From Actinomycetes bacterium (GTDB lineage: Bacteria; Actinomycetota; Coriobacteriia; Anaerosomatales; JAJZPX01): a stretch of 12,342 nt of DNA. The notes beneath the pieces were generated by a model. That model had not been told where the DNA came from. It did not search any database and worked only from the letters and a program-made list of their open reading frames with translations. The DNA is taken from contig JAJZPX010000031.1 in the NCBI GenBank assembly GCA_021811025.1, positions 1-12,342 of the forward strand, read 5' to 3'. Both the position numbers and the translations under genes were made by a program. This document shows, piece after piece, positions 1 through 7,757 of the stretch. Every line of letters begins with the position of its first letter. Position 1 is the first letter of the stretch.

Positions 1-1
1 G

Positions 2-64
2 AGAACGTGGAGGGCGTTCCGAAACGGGCGCGTGCTCCTGCTCTCGCGCGTGCCGCATCGCTGA
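2..64 (+). CDS. Possible 3' end of an unidentified upstream gene
   Basis: Frame 2 is open from the window edge to TGA at 62-64 and would encode a 20-residue basic C-terminus, RTWRAFRNGRVLLLSRVPHR. Its third codon positions are about 85% G/C, like the confirmed genes here. Frame 1 is also open, to a TGA at 79-81, but with poorer third-position bias. Too little is present to name a product, and the stretch could instead be non-coding upstream sequence. Confidence 0.25.
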   Translation, partial: RTWRAFRNGRVLLLSRVPHR

Positions 65-78
65 CGCCCGCTCGCATC

Positions 79-87
79 TGATACCGT
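79..87 (+). promoter_or_regulatory. Candidate extended -10 promoter for the NIDO-protein gene
   Basis: TG at 79-80 followed one base later by TACCGT (82-87) fits the TGnTAnnnT extended -10 pattern. The same arrangement is clearer at 10839-10847. No convincing -35 box is visible (CTGACG at 61-66 is only 15 bases away). Transcription would start near 94 and give a leader of about 155 nt. This is pattern matching only. Confidence 0.3.
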
Positions 88-182
88 AGGTGGAAGAACC
101 CGGAACCCCTGCGGGTCGCGGGCCGGGCGCCCGAGGCACTGTAGGGGCGGGCGGATGCTGCCGATTCTATCCAGATGAGGAA

Positions 183-198
183 CGTGACACTGGTCACG
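183..198. promoter_or_regulatory. CRP/FNR-family-like palindrome in the NIDO-gene leader
   Basis: The perfect palindrome CGTGACACTGGTCACG contains GTGA-N6-TCAC, the half-site spacing bound by CRP and GlxR-type cAMP receptor family regulators (consensus TGTGA-N6-TCACA). It lies about 55 bases before the chosen start codon and downstream of the candidate -10 at 82-87, a position suited to repression or to activation of a second, unseen promoter. In RNA it could instead form a 6-bp stem with an ACTG loop. Confidence 0.35.
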
Positions 199-208
199 AT
201 GGTGCCGA

Positions 209-226
209 CGAGCGGTTGTCCGCTCG
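209..226 (+). other. Leader hairpin upstream of the NIDO-protein start
   Basis: CGAGCGG (209-215) and CCGCTCG (220-226) form a 7-bp stem closed by a TTGT loop. It ends just before the purine stretch GAAGGGA (228-234) and 25 bases before the ATG at 252. It could influence translation initiation, or it may be a chance GC-rich hairpin. No known riboswitch core was recognised in the leader. Confidence 0.3.
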
Positions 227-251
227 CGAAGGGACGATTCGAGAGCGCGGC

Positions 252-3032
252 ATGAAGCGAAAGGGTCACGTCCGGACCGGACTCCGGCGAGCAGCCCGCC
301 TGGCTCGTTCGGGCTTGACGGCGGCCGCGCTCATCCTCGGCGTGGTCCTCGCGATGCCCGTCAGGTCATCGGCTGAGGGACCCAACGCGATCATGACGCC
401 CGCGCGCTACAACGCGAACGCGGTGGCGCGCGGCGACGACACCAGCAACCTCGTCGTCGGGCTGCCGTTCACGATGAACTGGGGGGGCACGAACTACAGC
501 CAGATCTACATCAACATGAACGGCAACTGCACGTTCGACGGCACCTTCGGCACCTACACCCCGTCGACCGCGCTCACGAGCCTCCGCAGGGACGTCATGG
601 CGCCGTTCTGGACGGACGTGGACACGCGCGCTACGGGCACGGGACAGCTCACCTACAGCGACACCGCGAACCCGCCGCAGGTGGACGGGCACAGAGCCTT
701 CTTCGTGAACTGGGTCAACGTCGGATACTACAACGCGCACACGAGCCCGCTGAACTCATTCCAGCTAGTGCTGGTCGACAGGTCGGACACGGGGGCGGGC
801 AACTTCGACTTCTACTTCAACTACGACAAGGTGCTGTGGGACACCGGCGACGTCTCGGGGAACCAGAACGCGCGCGTCGGCTGGGGCCGGAGGAACCGGA
901 CGGGGTTCGAACTGCCCGGATCGGGCAGCACTGGGGCCAGCACGCTGCTCGACAGCTCGTCGCCATCGACCTCGCTCATCCGGAACTACATGAACGACGC
1001 GGGGCAGCTGGGACGGTACGTGTGGCAGGTGCGGAACGGGCAGCCGCCGAACATGCCGCCGGTGATCGCAGTGACCGACCGCACCCTCGAGGGCAACGCA
1101 TATAGCGGCTACAGCGGCTACTCCGGCACCGGCGACGCGGCCGCCTCCGATCCGGACGGGTCCGTCGTCAGCTTCACGCGCGCCCCCGTGGCCGGGACCT
1201 TCCTGCCGCTCGGCTCGAGCACGGTCACCTGGACGGCCACCGACGACCGTGGCGCGGTGACGGCGGTGGCCCAGAGCATCGTCGTCACCGACACGACGCC
1301 GCCGTCCGGCCCCACGCTCTCCAGCTCGAGTCACTCGCCGGGGGCCTGGTCGACCGACCCGAACATCTCGGTCTCCTGGTCGGGGGCGGCCGACACGTGC
1401 AGCGGCGTGGGCGGCTACTCGTATTCTTGGAGCCAAGGCGCTCCCGCGCTGCCCGACACCGTGCCCGAAGGGGCCGGTTCCTCCGTGGCCACCTTCGCTC
1501 CGGACGGCAGCTGGTACTTCAACGTGCGGACGGCAGACAACGCGGGGAACTGGTCGCCCACGGCCGAGAGCATCGGGCCCTTCCGCATAGACACCACACC
1601 TCCCGACACGTCCGATGACGCGCCCGCGGGCTGGCAAGCCGTGCCGGTCGGCGTCACGCTCACCGCCGCCGATTCGGGCAGCGGCGTCGCCGCCACGCGC
1701 TTCCGGCTCAACGGCAGCGCGGCGGCGACCTACGCGGGGCCCGTGAGTGCCTCGGCCGAAGGCACCAACACGCTGCAGTACTGGTCGGTCGATGCTGCGG
1801 GCAACGTCGAGGCCACGAAGACGGCGACGGTCCTCATCGACACCGTCGCGCCGGCGGGATCGTTCGCCGTGTCGCACGGGGCCGCCTTCACGGGGACGAC
1901 GACCGTCACCTTCGACTCGACGATGACGGCGGACGCCTATCAGATGCGGTTCGACAACGGGACGGGGTACGACGCCTGGCGGCCTTACTCTCCGAGCTGC
2001 ATGGGGACGATCGCGGCCGGCGACGGGACGAAGACCGTCACCGCCCAGTTCCGCGATCGCGCGGGCAACACCGCCACTCTTGCGGACACCATCGTGCTGG
2101 ACACCACGGCTCCGCACACCACCGCCGTCGTGACCCCTCCGGCTCCGAACGGCAACGACGGCTGGTACAAGGGAAGCGCGCCTGCCGTGACGCTCTCGAG
2201 CAACAAGGCGGGCGCCACGTGGTACAGCTGGAACGCCGCCTCCGGTCCGTACTCGGCGTACGGCGCGACGCTCACGGTGCCGAACGGCACGCCGACTCTC
2301 TACTTCTACTCCACGGACCTCGCGGGCAACACGGAGGCGACCCAGAGCGCGGGCTTCAAGGCGGACGACGCTCCGCCCGCCGTTCCCACCGCCTTCGCTT
2401 CGACGGCCGACAGCGGGAGCGTCGACGTCACCTGGACGCCCGTGACCGACGCCGTCTCAGGGCTGGCGGGCTACGAGGTGTACCAGGACGGCTCCCTCGT
2501 GGCGACCACGACCTCCACGTCGTACACGGCTTCAGGGCTGAACGCCGGGCAGACGTACTCGTTCGGCATCCGGAGCGTCGACAGGGCAGGCAACGTCTCC
2601 GCCGAGAGCGTTCCCGTCACGGCGACGGCGCCGTCGAACTGGCTGTGGCTCGACATCTCGCCGACCACGGTGGACTTCGGGCCGGTCAACCCCGGCACCC
2701 CGGCGGCGATCTCCACGGCGACGGTGGTGAGCGTCTCGGGCATCGGCTCGTTCGCCTACGACCTGAGCTGCAGCGCGACGGACTTCCAGAACGCGGATCC
2801 CCTTTCGACGACGCCTACGATGCCGGTCACGCTGATGTCGTTCGCCACGCGGGGCAGGGTCGCGCGTCCGCAGGTCGCCTTCAGCACCAGCTCCCAGCTC
2901 ATCCACAGCGACAACGGCGTCCGGTACCACTGGGCGCACGAGTACGTGTTCGACTTCAGTCTGACGATTCCGTGGTCGAACGAGGCGGGCAAGTACACGG
3001 GAACGGTCACGTACACCGCCGTTCCCCGGTAG
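252..3032 (+). CDS. Secreted modular protein: NIDO domain, HYR/Ig-like repeats, fibronectin type III
   Basis: The protein is 926 residues and looks like an exported surface or matrix adhesin of unknown ligand. Residues 1-41 are a signal peptide: a long basic n-region, hydrophobic core at about 22-36, likely cleavage after RSSA. Residues about 75-260 match the nidogen-type NIDO pattern, with INMNGNCTF, the APFWTDVDTR block at 117-126, FQLVLVDR and the ARVGWG ending. An HYR-like module (about 268-347) contains three YSG units at 284-292. Four Ig/Big-like modules follow, separated by DTTPP/DTxAP linkers at about 347, 447, 530 and 617 and a variant at 705. An FN3-like domain (about 710-797) and a beta-rich C-terminal domain (about 803-926) complete it. 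There is no LPXTG motif, C-terminal helix or S-layer domain. ATG 252 is preferred over GTG 90 because the signal peptide starts there and GAGAG lies 6 bases upstream; the 54-codon extension is low-complexity. Confidence 0.85.
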   Translation: MKRKGHVRTGLRRAARLARSGLTAAALILGVVLAMPVRSSAEGPNAIMTPARYNANAVARGDDTSNLVVGLPFTMNWGGTNYSQIYINMNGNCTFDGTFGTYTPSTALTSLRRDVMAPFWTDVDTRATGTGQLTYSDTANPPQVDGHRAFFVNWVNVGYYNAHTSPLNSFQLVLVDRSDTGAGNFDFYFNYDKVLWDTGDVSGNQNARVGWGRRNRTGFELPGSGSTGASTLLDSSSPSTSLIRNYMNDAGQLGRYVWQVRNGQPPNMPPVIAVTDRTLEGNAYSGYSGYSGTGDAAASDPDGSVVSFTRAPVAGTFLPLGSSTVTWTATDDRGAVTAVAQSIVVTDTTPPSGPTLSSSSHSPGAWSTDPNISVSWSGAADTCSGVGGYSYSWSQGAPALPDTVPEGAGSSVATFAPDGSWYFNVRTADNAGNWSPTAESIGPFRIDTTPPDTSDDAPAGWQAVPVGVTLTAADSGSGVAATRFRLNGSAAATYAGPVSASAEGTNTLQYWSVDAAGNVEATKTATVLIDTVAPAGSFAVSHGAAFTGTTTVTFDSTMTADAYQMRFDNGTGYDAWRPYSPSCMGTIAAGDGTKTVTAQFRDRAGNTATLADTIVLDTTAPHTTAVVTPPAPNGNDGWYKGSAPAVTLSSNKAGATWYSWNAASGPYSAYGATLTVPNGTPTLYFYSTDLAGNTEATQSAGFKADDAPPAVPTAFASTADSGSVDVTWTPVTDAVSGLAGYEVYQDGSLVATTTSTSYTASGLNAGQTYSFGIRSVDRAGNVSAESVPVTATAPSNWLWLDISPTTVDFGPVNPGTPAAISTATVVSVSGIGSFAYDLSCSATDFQNADPLSTTPTMPVTLMSFATRGRVARPQVAFSTSSQLIHSDNGVRYHWAHEYVFDFSLTIPWSNEAGKYTGTVTYTAVPR

Positions 3033-3056
3033 CGTCTCCGGAAGCCGTCGAGCCGC

Positions 3057-3077
3057 CGGCGCGACGAAGGCGCGCCG
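3057..3077 (+). terminator. Possible hairpin terminator after the NIDO-protein gene
   Basis: CGGCGCG (3057-3063) pairs with CGCGCCG (3071-3077) in a 7-bp GC stem with an ACGAAGG loop, 25 bases after the stop codon. It is followed by CTTGCTGGGTT, which is only moderately T-rich, so termination would be weak or Rho-assisted. It lies just upstream of the candidate promoter of the next gene. Confidence 0.35.
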
Positions 3078-3087
3078 CTTGCTGGGT

Positions 3088-3093
3088 TAAGAT
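3088..3093 (+). promoter_or_regulatory. Candidate -10 box and structured leader of rel
   Basis: TAAGAT (3088-3093) fits the TAnnnT -10 pattern and sits in a local AT-rich patch; no clear -35 is seen. The leader of about 90 nt that it would make contains two hairpins. One is GGGCGG (3102-3107) with CCGCCC (3115-3120). The other is CGGCT (3126-3130) with AGCCG (3137-3141), extendable by three pairs across a bulge. No known riboswitch is recognised. Confidence 0.35.
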
Positions 3094-3176
3094 TCCCTCG
3101 AGGGCGGACTGAGGCCGCCCCCGAGCGGCTGGTTCGAGCCGACTCGCCGGACTGCAGCTCAACCGACTGTCGCGCC

Positions 3177-3184
3177 AGGAGGAA
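3177..3184 (+). promoter_or_regulatory. Strong ribosome binding site fixing the GTG start of rel
   Basis: AGGAGGAA, complementary to the 16S rRNA 3' end, lies 7 bases upstream of GTG at 3192. It decides the start: Rel-family sequence begins within a few residues of this codon, and no other start in frame has such a site. Confidence 0.75.
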
Positions 3185-3191
3185 GCGACCG

Positions 3192-5426
3192 GTGCCCGCA
3201 ACCATTCAACAGATATCCGAGCAGGTCAGGGCGTACAACCCGGCCGCAGATCTCGACGGCCTCGCCGAGGCGTACGAGTTCGCCTCGCAGGCGCACGAGG
3301 GCCAGCTGCGTCGCACGGGCGAGCCGTTCGTGCACCATCCGCTCGAGGTGTGCCTGATCCTCGCCGAGCTCCACATGGACACCGCCACGCTGAAGGCGGC
3401 GCTGCTGCACGACGTCGTCGAGGACTCGGGAGTGCCGCTGGAGGAGCTGCGCAAGCGCTTCGGCGACGAGGTGGCGGACCTGGTGGACGGGGTCACGAAG
3501 CTCGGCCAGATCAAGGTCGCGACGCCGGACGACGAGACGCACAGCAACAACATGCGCAAGATGCTGATGGCGATGGCGAAGGACATCCGCGTCATCCTCA
3601 TCAAGCTCGCCGACCGCCTGCACAACATGCGCACGCTCTCAGGCCTCGACGCCGAGAAGCGTCACGCCAAGGCGCTCGAGACGATGGAGATCTACGCGCC
3701 GCTCGCGAACCGCCTCGGCATCTCCAACATCAAGTGGGAGCTGGAGGATCTGGCGTTCTACTACCTCGAGCCGAAGACGTTCCACCAGGTGCAGAAGATG
3801 GTGGCGGAGTCGCGCGAGGCGCGGGAGTCGTACCTGTACCAGGTGAAGGACCAGCTGCACACCGAGCTCGAGCACGTGGGCATCTCGGCCGAGATCTACG
3901 GCCGGCCCAAGCACCTGTACAGCATCTACGAGAAGATGCGGAACAAGGGCAAGGACTTCTCGGAGATCTACGACCTCATCGCCCTGCGCGTCATCGTGCA
4001 GTCCGTGAAGGACACGTACGGCACGCTCGGCACCGTCCACTCGATCTGGAAGCCGGTCCCGGGCCGCTTCAAGGACTACGTGGCGATGCCGAAGTTCAAC
4101 CTCTACCAGTCGCTGCACACGACGGTCATCGGCCCGGCCGGGCGCCCGCTCGAGATCCAGATCCGCACCGAGGAGATGCACCGCAACGCGGAGTACGGCA
4201 TCGCGGCGCACTGGCGCTACAAGGAGGGCGGCAAGGCCGACCAGAGCTTCGACGCGCGGCTTTCCTGGCTCAGGCAGATGCTCGAGTGGCAGACGGAGAT
4301 GAAGGACCCGCGGGAGTTCATGGAGGCGCTGAAGATCGACCTCTTCGAGGACGAGGTCTTCGTCTTCACGCCGAAGGGGGACGTCATCTCGCTGCGTCGC
4401 GGGTCCACCCCTCTCGACTTCGCGTACGCGATCCACACGGAGGTGGGCAACCACACCGTCGGCGCGAAAGTGAACGGCGCGATAGCGTCGCTCAACCACG
4501 AGCTGCAGATGGGCGACCGCATCGAGATCCTCACCTCGAAGAACGCGAGCCCGTCGCGCGACTGGCTCGGCATCGTCAAGACCTCGTCGGCGCGCAGCAA
4601 GATCCGCAACTACTTCTCGAAGGTCACTCGGGTGGACGACCTGCAGAAGGGCAAGGACGAGCTGCAGAAGGTGCTGCGCAAGCACGCCTTGTCGATGAGC
4701 TCGACGTCGGGGACGAAGGCGCTGGCGGCAGTCGCGAAGGAGATGAACTACGTCGCGGCGGACGACCTGCTCGCTGCGATCGGCGCGAGCAAGGTCTCGC
4801 CGAAGCAGGTGGTCACGAAGATCATCAAGCAGCTGCAGAAGCTCGGAGCCAAGCTGCCGGCCGAGGCGGAGCCCGAGACGCGCAACGTCCCGCTGCCCCC
4901 GACCACGCCGATGCAGCCGCCGCGCGAGAAGCGCCGCCGTTCGCAGACGGGCGTCGTCGTGAAGGGGATCGACGACGTCCTCGTCCGCCTCGCCCGGTGC
5001 TGCAACCCCGTTCCCGGCGACGAGGTCATCGGGTTCGTCACCAGGGGCCGAGGCGTGTCCGTCCACCGCGCGGACTGTCCGAACGCGAGGGATCTCGCCG
5101 CGCAGCACGAGCGGCTGATCGAGGTCGAGTGGGACACGGGCAACTCGGCTACGTATCAGGTCGAGATCGTCATCGAGGCGCTCGATCGCACGCACCTGCT
5201 CCACGAGATCAGCTCCGTGCTCGCCGAGGCAGGCGTCAACATCCTGTCCGCGAACGTGACAACGGACCGCCACGGCATTTCGACCATGCGGTTCCTCTTC
5301 GAGCTGGGGAATATGGAGAGACTGCCGGGCCTACTCACGGAGGTTCGTGCGATCGAGGGCGTGTTCGACGCCAGCCGGATGATGCCGGCGCCGGTCTCGG
5401 CGGGCAAGAAGGGGGCGAAGCGGTGA
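3192..5426 (+). CDS. rel: Bifunctional (p)ppGpp synthetase/hydrolase (RelA/SpoT homologue, Rel)
   Basis: A cytoplasmic stringent-response enzyme of 744 residues, normal length for a long RSH protein. The N-terminal HD hydrolase domain is intact: H48-H49, the H73-D74 pair with VVED (75-78), and LADRLHN with D141. The synthetase domain (about 215-345) has RPKHLYSIY, YDLIALRV, YQSLHTTV and the EIQIRT block. Its RFKD at 292-295 is the RxKD signature of bifunctional Rel rather than the ExDD of monofunctional RelA. The usual PKPN appears here as PKFN before YQSLH. A TGS domain starts near 388 (FTPKGDV), the CC zinc-finger cysteines are C603-C604 with HRADC downstream, and an ACT domain spans about 656-735. 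Both activities are therefore predicted, with control by uncharged tRNA on stalled ribosomes (family knowledge). It overlaps the next gene by four bases, so the two are probably translationally coupled. Confidence 0.97.
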   Translation: MPATIQQISEQVRAYNPAADLDGLAEAYEFASQAHEGQLRRTGEPFVHHPLEVCLILAELHMDTATLKAALLHDVVEDSGVPLEELRKRFGDEVADLVDGVTKLGQIKVATPDDETHSNNMRKMLMAMAKDIRVILIKLADRLHNMRTLSGLDAEKRHAKALETMEIYAPLANRLGISNIKWELEDLAFYYLEPKTFHQVQKMVAESREARESYLYQVKDQLHTELEHVGISAEIYGRPKHLYSIYEKMRNKGKDFSEIYDLIALRVIVQSVKDTYGTLGTVHSIWKPVPGRFKDYVAMPKFNLYQSLHTTVIGPAGRPLEIQIRTEEMHRNAEYGIAAHWRYKEGGKADQSFDARLSWLRQMLEWQTEMKDPREFMEALKIDLFEDEVFVFTPKGDVISLRRGSTPLDFAYAIHTEVGNHTVGAKVNGAIASLNHELQMGDRIEILTSKNASPSRDWLGIVKTSSARSKIRNYFSKVTRVDDLQKGKDELQKVLRKHALSMSSTSGTKALAAVAKEMNYVAADDLLAAIGASKVSPKQVVTKIIKQLQKLGAKLPAEAEPETRNVPLPPTTPMQPPREKRRRSQTGVVVKGIDDVLVRLARCCNPVPGDEVIGFVTRGRGVSVHRADCPNARDLAAQHERLIEVEWDTGNSATYQVEIVIEALDRTHLLHEISSVLAEAGVNILSANVTTDRHGISTMRFLFELGNMERLPGLLTEVRAIEGVFDASRMMPAPVSAGKKGAKR

Positions 5427-6043
5427 AGGTCCAGCGGCTCGTGGTCGGCCCGATCGACACGAACTGCTGGATCGCCGGCGACCGAGACGGCGTCCCCGCG
5501 GTGGTGATCGACCCCGCCGGCGATGCCGAGCGCATCCTGGACGCCCTGGGCGACCGCCCGGTTGAGGCCGTCGTGCTCACCCACGGGCACTTCGACCACG
5601 TCGGCGCGGTTCGTCAGGTGATGGAGGCCACGGGCGCGCCGCTCGCCGTGCACCGGCTCGATGCCGATGCCGCGTCGGATCCCTCGCGGAACCTCTCCGG
5701 GATGTTCGGCGAGCGGCTCTCCGCGCCGGCACCCGACATCGTGCTCGAGGACGGCGACGAAGTGCGCGCGGGCGACGTGTCGCTCCGCGTGCTGCATACG
5801 CCCGGCCACACCCCGGGATCGATCTGCCTCTACGCTCCGGGGCATCTCTTCTCGGGCGACACGCTGTTCGCCGGCTCCGTCGGCCGGACCGACCTCCCGG
5901 GGGGCGATGCGCGCGCGCTGGCGGAGTCGATTCGCGAGAAGCTGGCGGGCCTGCCCGACGACACCGAGGTCCACCCCGGCCACGGCGAGCCCTCGACGAT
6001 CGCGCGCGAGAAGCGGCGCAACGTCTTCTGGCCGCGCGGCTGA
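5423..6043 (+). CDS. MBL-fold metallohydrolase, glyoxalase-II-like
   Basis: A 206-residue metallo-beta-lactamase-fold hydrolase. Metal ligands are all visible: HGHFDH (H54, H56, D58, H59), H129 in PGHTPGS, D146 in SGDTLF, and H187 in HPGHGE. The pattern and length match the YcbL/GloB-like short MBL proteins, some of which hydrolyse S-lactoylglutathione-like thioesters; the substrate here cannot be read from sequence. The opening VGPIDTNCW is typical of this subgroup. The GTG start overlaps the rel stop in a GTGA junction, with a GGGGGCG-type purine run just upstream, so it should be co-expressed with rel. A gene of this family often lies between relA and hisS in Gram-positive genomes. A GTG further upstream in frame would only read through rel and was discarded. 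Confidence 0.93.
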   Translation: MKVQRLVVGPIDTNCWIAGDRDGVPAVVIDPAGDAERILDALGDRPVEAVVLTHGHFDHVGAVRQVMEATGAPLAVHRLDADAASDPSRNLSGMFGERLSAPAPDIVLEDGDEVRAGDVSLRVLHTPGHTPGSICLYAPGHLFSGDTLFAGSVGRTDLPGGDARALAESIREKLAGLPDDTEVHPGHGEPSTIAREKRRNVFWPRG

Positions 6044-6086
6044 CGCTTCCTGCCGCCGGTCCCTTCCGCCGAGTGCGTCCCGGCGC

Positions 6087-6092
6087 TAACAT
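6087..6092 (+). promoter_or_regulatory. Candidate -10 box for the small membrane-protein gene
   Basis: TAACAT (6087-6092) fits TAnnnT and stands out in a GC-rich gap 44 bases after the metallohydrolase stop. A TTCCGC at 6064-6069 is a poor -35 at 17-base spacing. Transcription would begin near 6099, about 30 bases before the ATG at 6129. Weak pattern evidence only. Confidence 0.3.
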
Positions 6093-6128
6093 CGGGCGTG
6101 TCCGTCGCCGGGCGCCCACGGAGCCGCC

Positions 6129-6353
6129 ATGTCGCCCCTGCACGTCACGACCCGCACGATCGCGCTGGTGCTCATGATCGCCGGCGTGCTCTCGGTCGTC
6201 CTCAACGGCCCGCTGGCGAAGCTGGACACCCTCGTCATGCGCGGCGGTCCCTTCGCGGCGCAGCAGCACCGCCTGCGGACGTCGGAGCGCATCGTGCTGG
6301 TCACGGGGCTCGCGATGGTCGCGCTCGCGCTCGTGCTGGTCGCCGTGCGCTGA
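6129..6353 (+). CDS. Small predicted membrane protein of unknown function
   Basis: A 74-residue protein with two predicted transmembrane helices, about residues 10-27 (IALVLMIAGVLSVVL) and 54-73 (IVLVTGLAMVALALVLVAV), joined by a basic segment of about 25 residues containing RGGPFAAQQHRLRTSER. The positive loop suggests both termini face outward, with the loop in the cytoplasm (positive-inside rule). A short ACGGAG site lies 5 bases before the ATG. Coding bias agrees with the neighbours, which favours a real gene. No family is recognised. It sits 85 bases after the metallohydrolase and 128 bases before hisS, with its own possible promoter, so it may be an independent unit. Confidence 0.65.
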   Translation: MSPLHVTTRTIALVLMIAGVLSVVLNGPLAKLDTLVMRGGPFAAQQHRLRTSERIVLVTGLAMVALALVLVAVR

Positions 6354-6411
6354 GCGAGACGGCCGGCGCCGCAACAGTGGGTGACCTCTCCGCGCGCAGC
6401 GGCCGCCCGCC

Positions 6412-6440
6412 TTGGTCGCGGCAGGGGCTTCGCTTATAGT
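6412..6440 (+). promoter_or_regulatory. Promoter of hisS
   Basis: TTGGTC (6412-6417) and TATAGT (6435-6440) are separated by exactly 17 bases. The -10 matches the housekeeping sigma consensus at five of six positions and the -35 at three of six. Transcription should start near 6447, giving a 35-nt leader too short for a T-box. The only Shine-Dalgarno candidate, GAAGG at 6465-6469, is 12 bases from the ATG, which is long. Confidence 0.6.
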
Positions 6441-6481
6441 CGTAACCTGCGAACCGCTCCCGACGAAGGCCTGGCGAACCG

Positions 6482-7750
6482 ATGGACTACCGCGCCCCCA
6501 AGGGCACCGCCGACATGCTGCCCGAGACCGCCCGTGCGTGGGAGCACATGCAGCGCACGGCGCAGGAGCTCTTCGCCCGCTACGGCTATCAGCCGCTGTA
6601 TCCTCCCGTCTTCGAGCACACCGAGATATTCGCCCGGGGGATCGGCGAGGCCACGGACATCGTGAGCAAGGAGATGTACACGTTCGAGGACCGCGGCGGG
6701 CGGTCGGTCACGCTTCGTCCCGAGGCCACCGCCTCGATCGTCCGCGCGTCGCTCGAGCACAACCTCGTCCCGCCGGGGTCCGTCGCCAAGCTGTACTTCA
6801 TGGGCCCGATGTTCCGCTACGAGAGGCCGCAGGCCGGCCGGATGCGCCAGTTCTGGCAGATCGACGCCGAGATCCTCGGGGCGGCCGAGCCCTCGGCAGA
6901 CGCCGAGATGATCGCGCTGCTCGCGCGCTACTTCGAGACCCTCGGCATCACCGGGACGACGCTGCTGGTGAACTCGATGGGCGACGACGCGTGCCGGCCT
7001 CAGTACCGCGAGAAGGTCCGCGCGTACATCCGAGAGCACTCCGAGCAGCTGTGCGAGGAGTGCGCGCGGCGCGCGGACACGAACCCGTTGCGCGCGTTCG
7101 ACTGCAAGAAGCCCACGTGCCGCGACGTGATGGACCTCGCGCCCAAGCTGCGCGACGAGCTGTGCCGGGACTGCGCCGCGCACTACTCCGCCGTGAAGGG
7201 CTACCTCGACGATCTCGGGATCGCCTACGTCGAGGACCCGTCGCTCGTGCGCGGGCTCGACTACTACACGCGCACGGTGTTCGAGATCCAGGCACCCGGA
7301 CTCGGCGCCCAGAACGCGATCGGCGGAGGAGGGCGGTACGACCGCCTGATGGAGCAGTTCGGCGGGCCGCCCACTCCCGGCCTCGGGTTCGCGCTCGGAT
7401 TCGAGCGCACGCTGCTGGTGATGCAGGCGCAGGGCCTTCGGGTGCCCGCGCCGGCGACGGCCGAGGTCTACGTCGCGCGAGCCCAGCCTGAGGTCGCGTC
7501 GGCCGTCTTCGAGCTCGCCGCCCGCCTGCGCGAGGCCGGGATCTCGGCGGAGCTCGACCACCAGGCGCGCAGCCTGAAGTCGCAGTTCAAGCAGGCGGAT
7601 CGCCTCGGCGCGCGCCTCGCCCTGGTCGTAGGGCCGGACGAGCTCGCCGGCGGCGAGGTCACGGTCCGCGCCATGGCGACGAGCCAGGAGCGCCGCGCTC
7701 CGTTGTCCGGCATCGCAGAGGTGCTGCAGGGATTGCTCGCCGAGGGCTGA
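6482..7750 (+). CDS. hisS: Histidyl-tRNA synthetase
   Basis: A class II aminoacyl-tRNA synthetase that charges tRNA-His in the cytoplasm; 422 residues, the normal bacterial length. Motif 2 is at 111-126, beginning FRYERPQAGR and ending RQFWQ (RQFHQ is more common). The HisA signature RGLDYYTRT is at 257-265, GGGGRYD at 281-287, and motif 3 GLGFALGFER at 300-309. A Cys-rich insertion domain (about 187-240) has C191/C194 in CEEC, further cysteines around NPLRAFDCKKPTC, and a second CRDC pair. The C-terminal anticodon-binding domain covers about 328-422. It begins at MDYRAPKGTADMLP, the usual HisRS N-terminus. Its stop is only 7 bases from the stop of the sortase gene on the other strand, leaving no room for a separate terminator. 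Confidence 0.97.
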   Translation: MDYRAPKGTADMLPETARAWEHMQRTAQELFARYGYQPLYPPVFEHTEIFARGIGEATDIVSKEMYTFEDRGGRSVTLRPEATASIVRASLEHNLVPPGSVAKLYFMGPMFRYERPQAGRMRQFWQIDAEILGAAEPSADAEMIALLARYFETLGITGTTLLVNSMGDDACRPQYREKVRAYIREHSEQLCEECARRADTNPLRAFDCKKPTCRDVMDLAPKLRDELCRDCAAHYSAVKGYLDDLGIAYVEDPSLVRGLDYYTRTVFEIQAPGLGAQNAIGGGGRYDRLMEQFGGPPTPGLGFALGFERTLLVMQAQGLRVPAPATAEVYVARAQPEVASAVFELAARLREAGISAELDHQARSLKSQFKQADRLGARLALVVGPDELAGGEVTVRAMATSQERRAPLSGIAEVLQGLLAEG

Positions 7751-7757
7751 GCGGGGG

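Noticed and set aside
90..251. N-terminal extension of the NIDO protein from GTG 90
   Set aside because: The extension is Gly/Arg-rich and would bury the signal peptide 54 residues inside. It also coincides with leader hairpins and a CRP-like palindrome.
94..251. Known riboswitch (c-di-GMP, c-di-AMP or cobalamin) in the adhesin leader
   Set aside because: The fragment GGCACTGTAGG faintly recalls a cobalamin element, but the remaining conserved boxes are absent. No GEMM core is present.
3126..3141. tRNA T-arm-like sequence GGTTCGAGCC in the rel leader
   Set aside because: The TTCGA loop is not flanked by a proper 5-bp T stem, and no acceptor or anticodon arm can be drawn.
3639..5273. Long open frame on the minus strand (about 544 codons) across rel
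   Set aside because: It is antisense to a certain gene. The translation is Arg/Val/Leu/Asp-rich low complexity, as expected from the complement of GC-rich codons, with no domain or ribosome binding site.
6441..6481. T-box riboswitch upstream of hisS, or upstream of aspS (8947-8983)
   Set aside because: The leaders are only 31-35 nt, with no specifier loop, T-box sequence or antiterminator.
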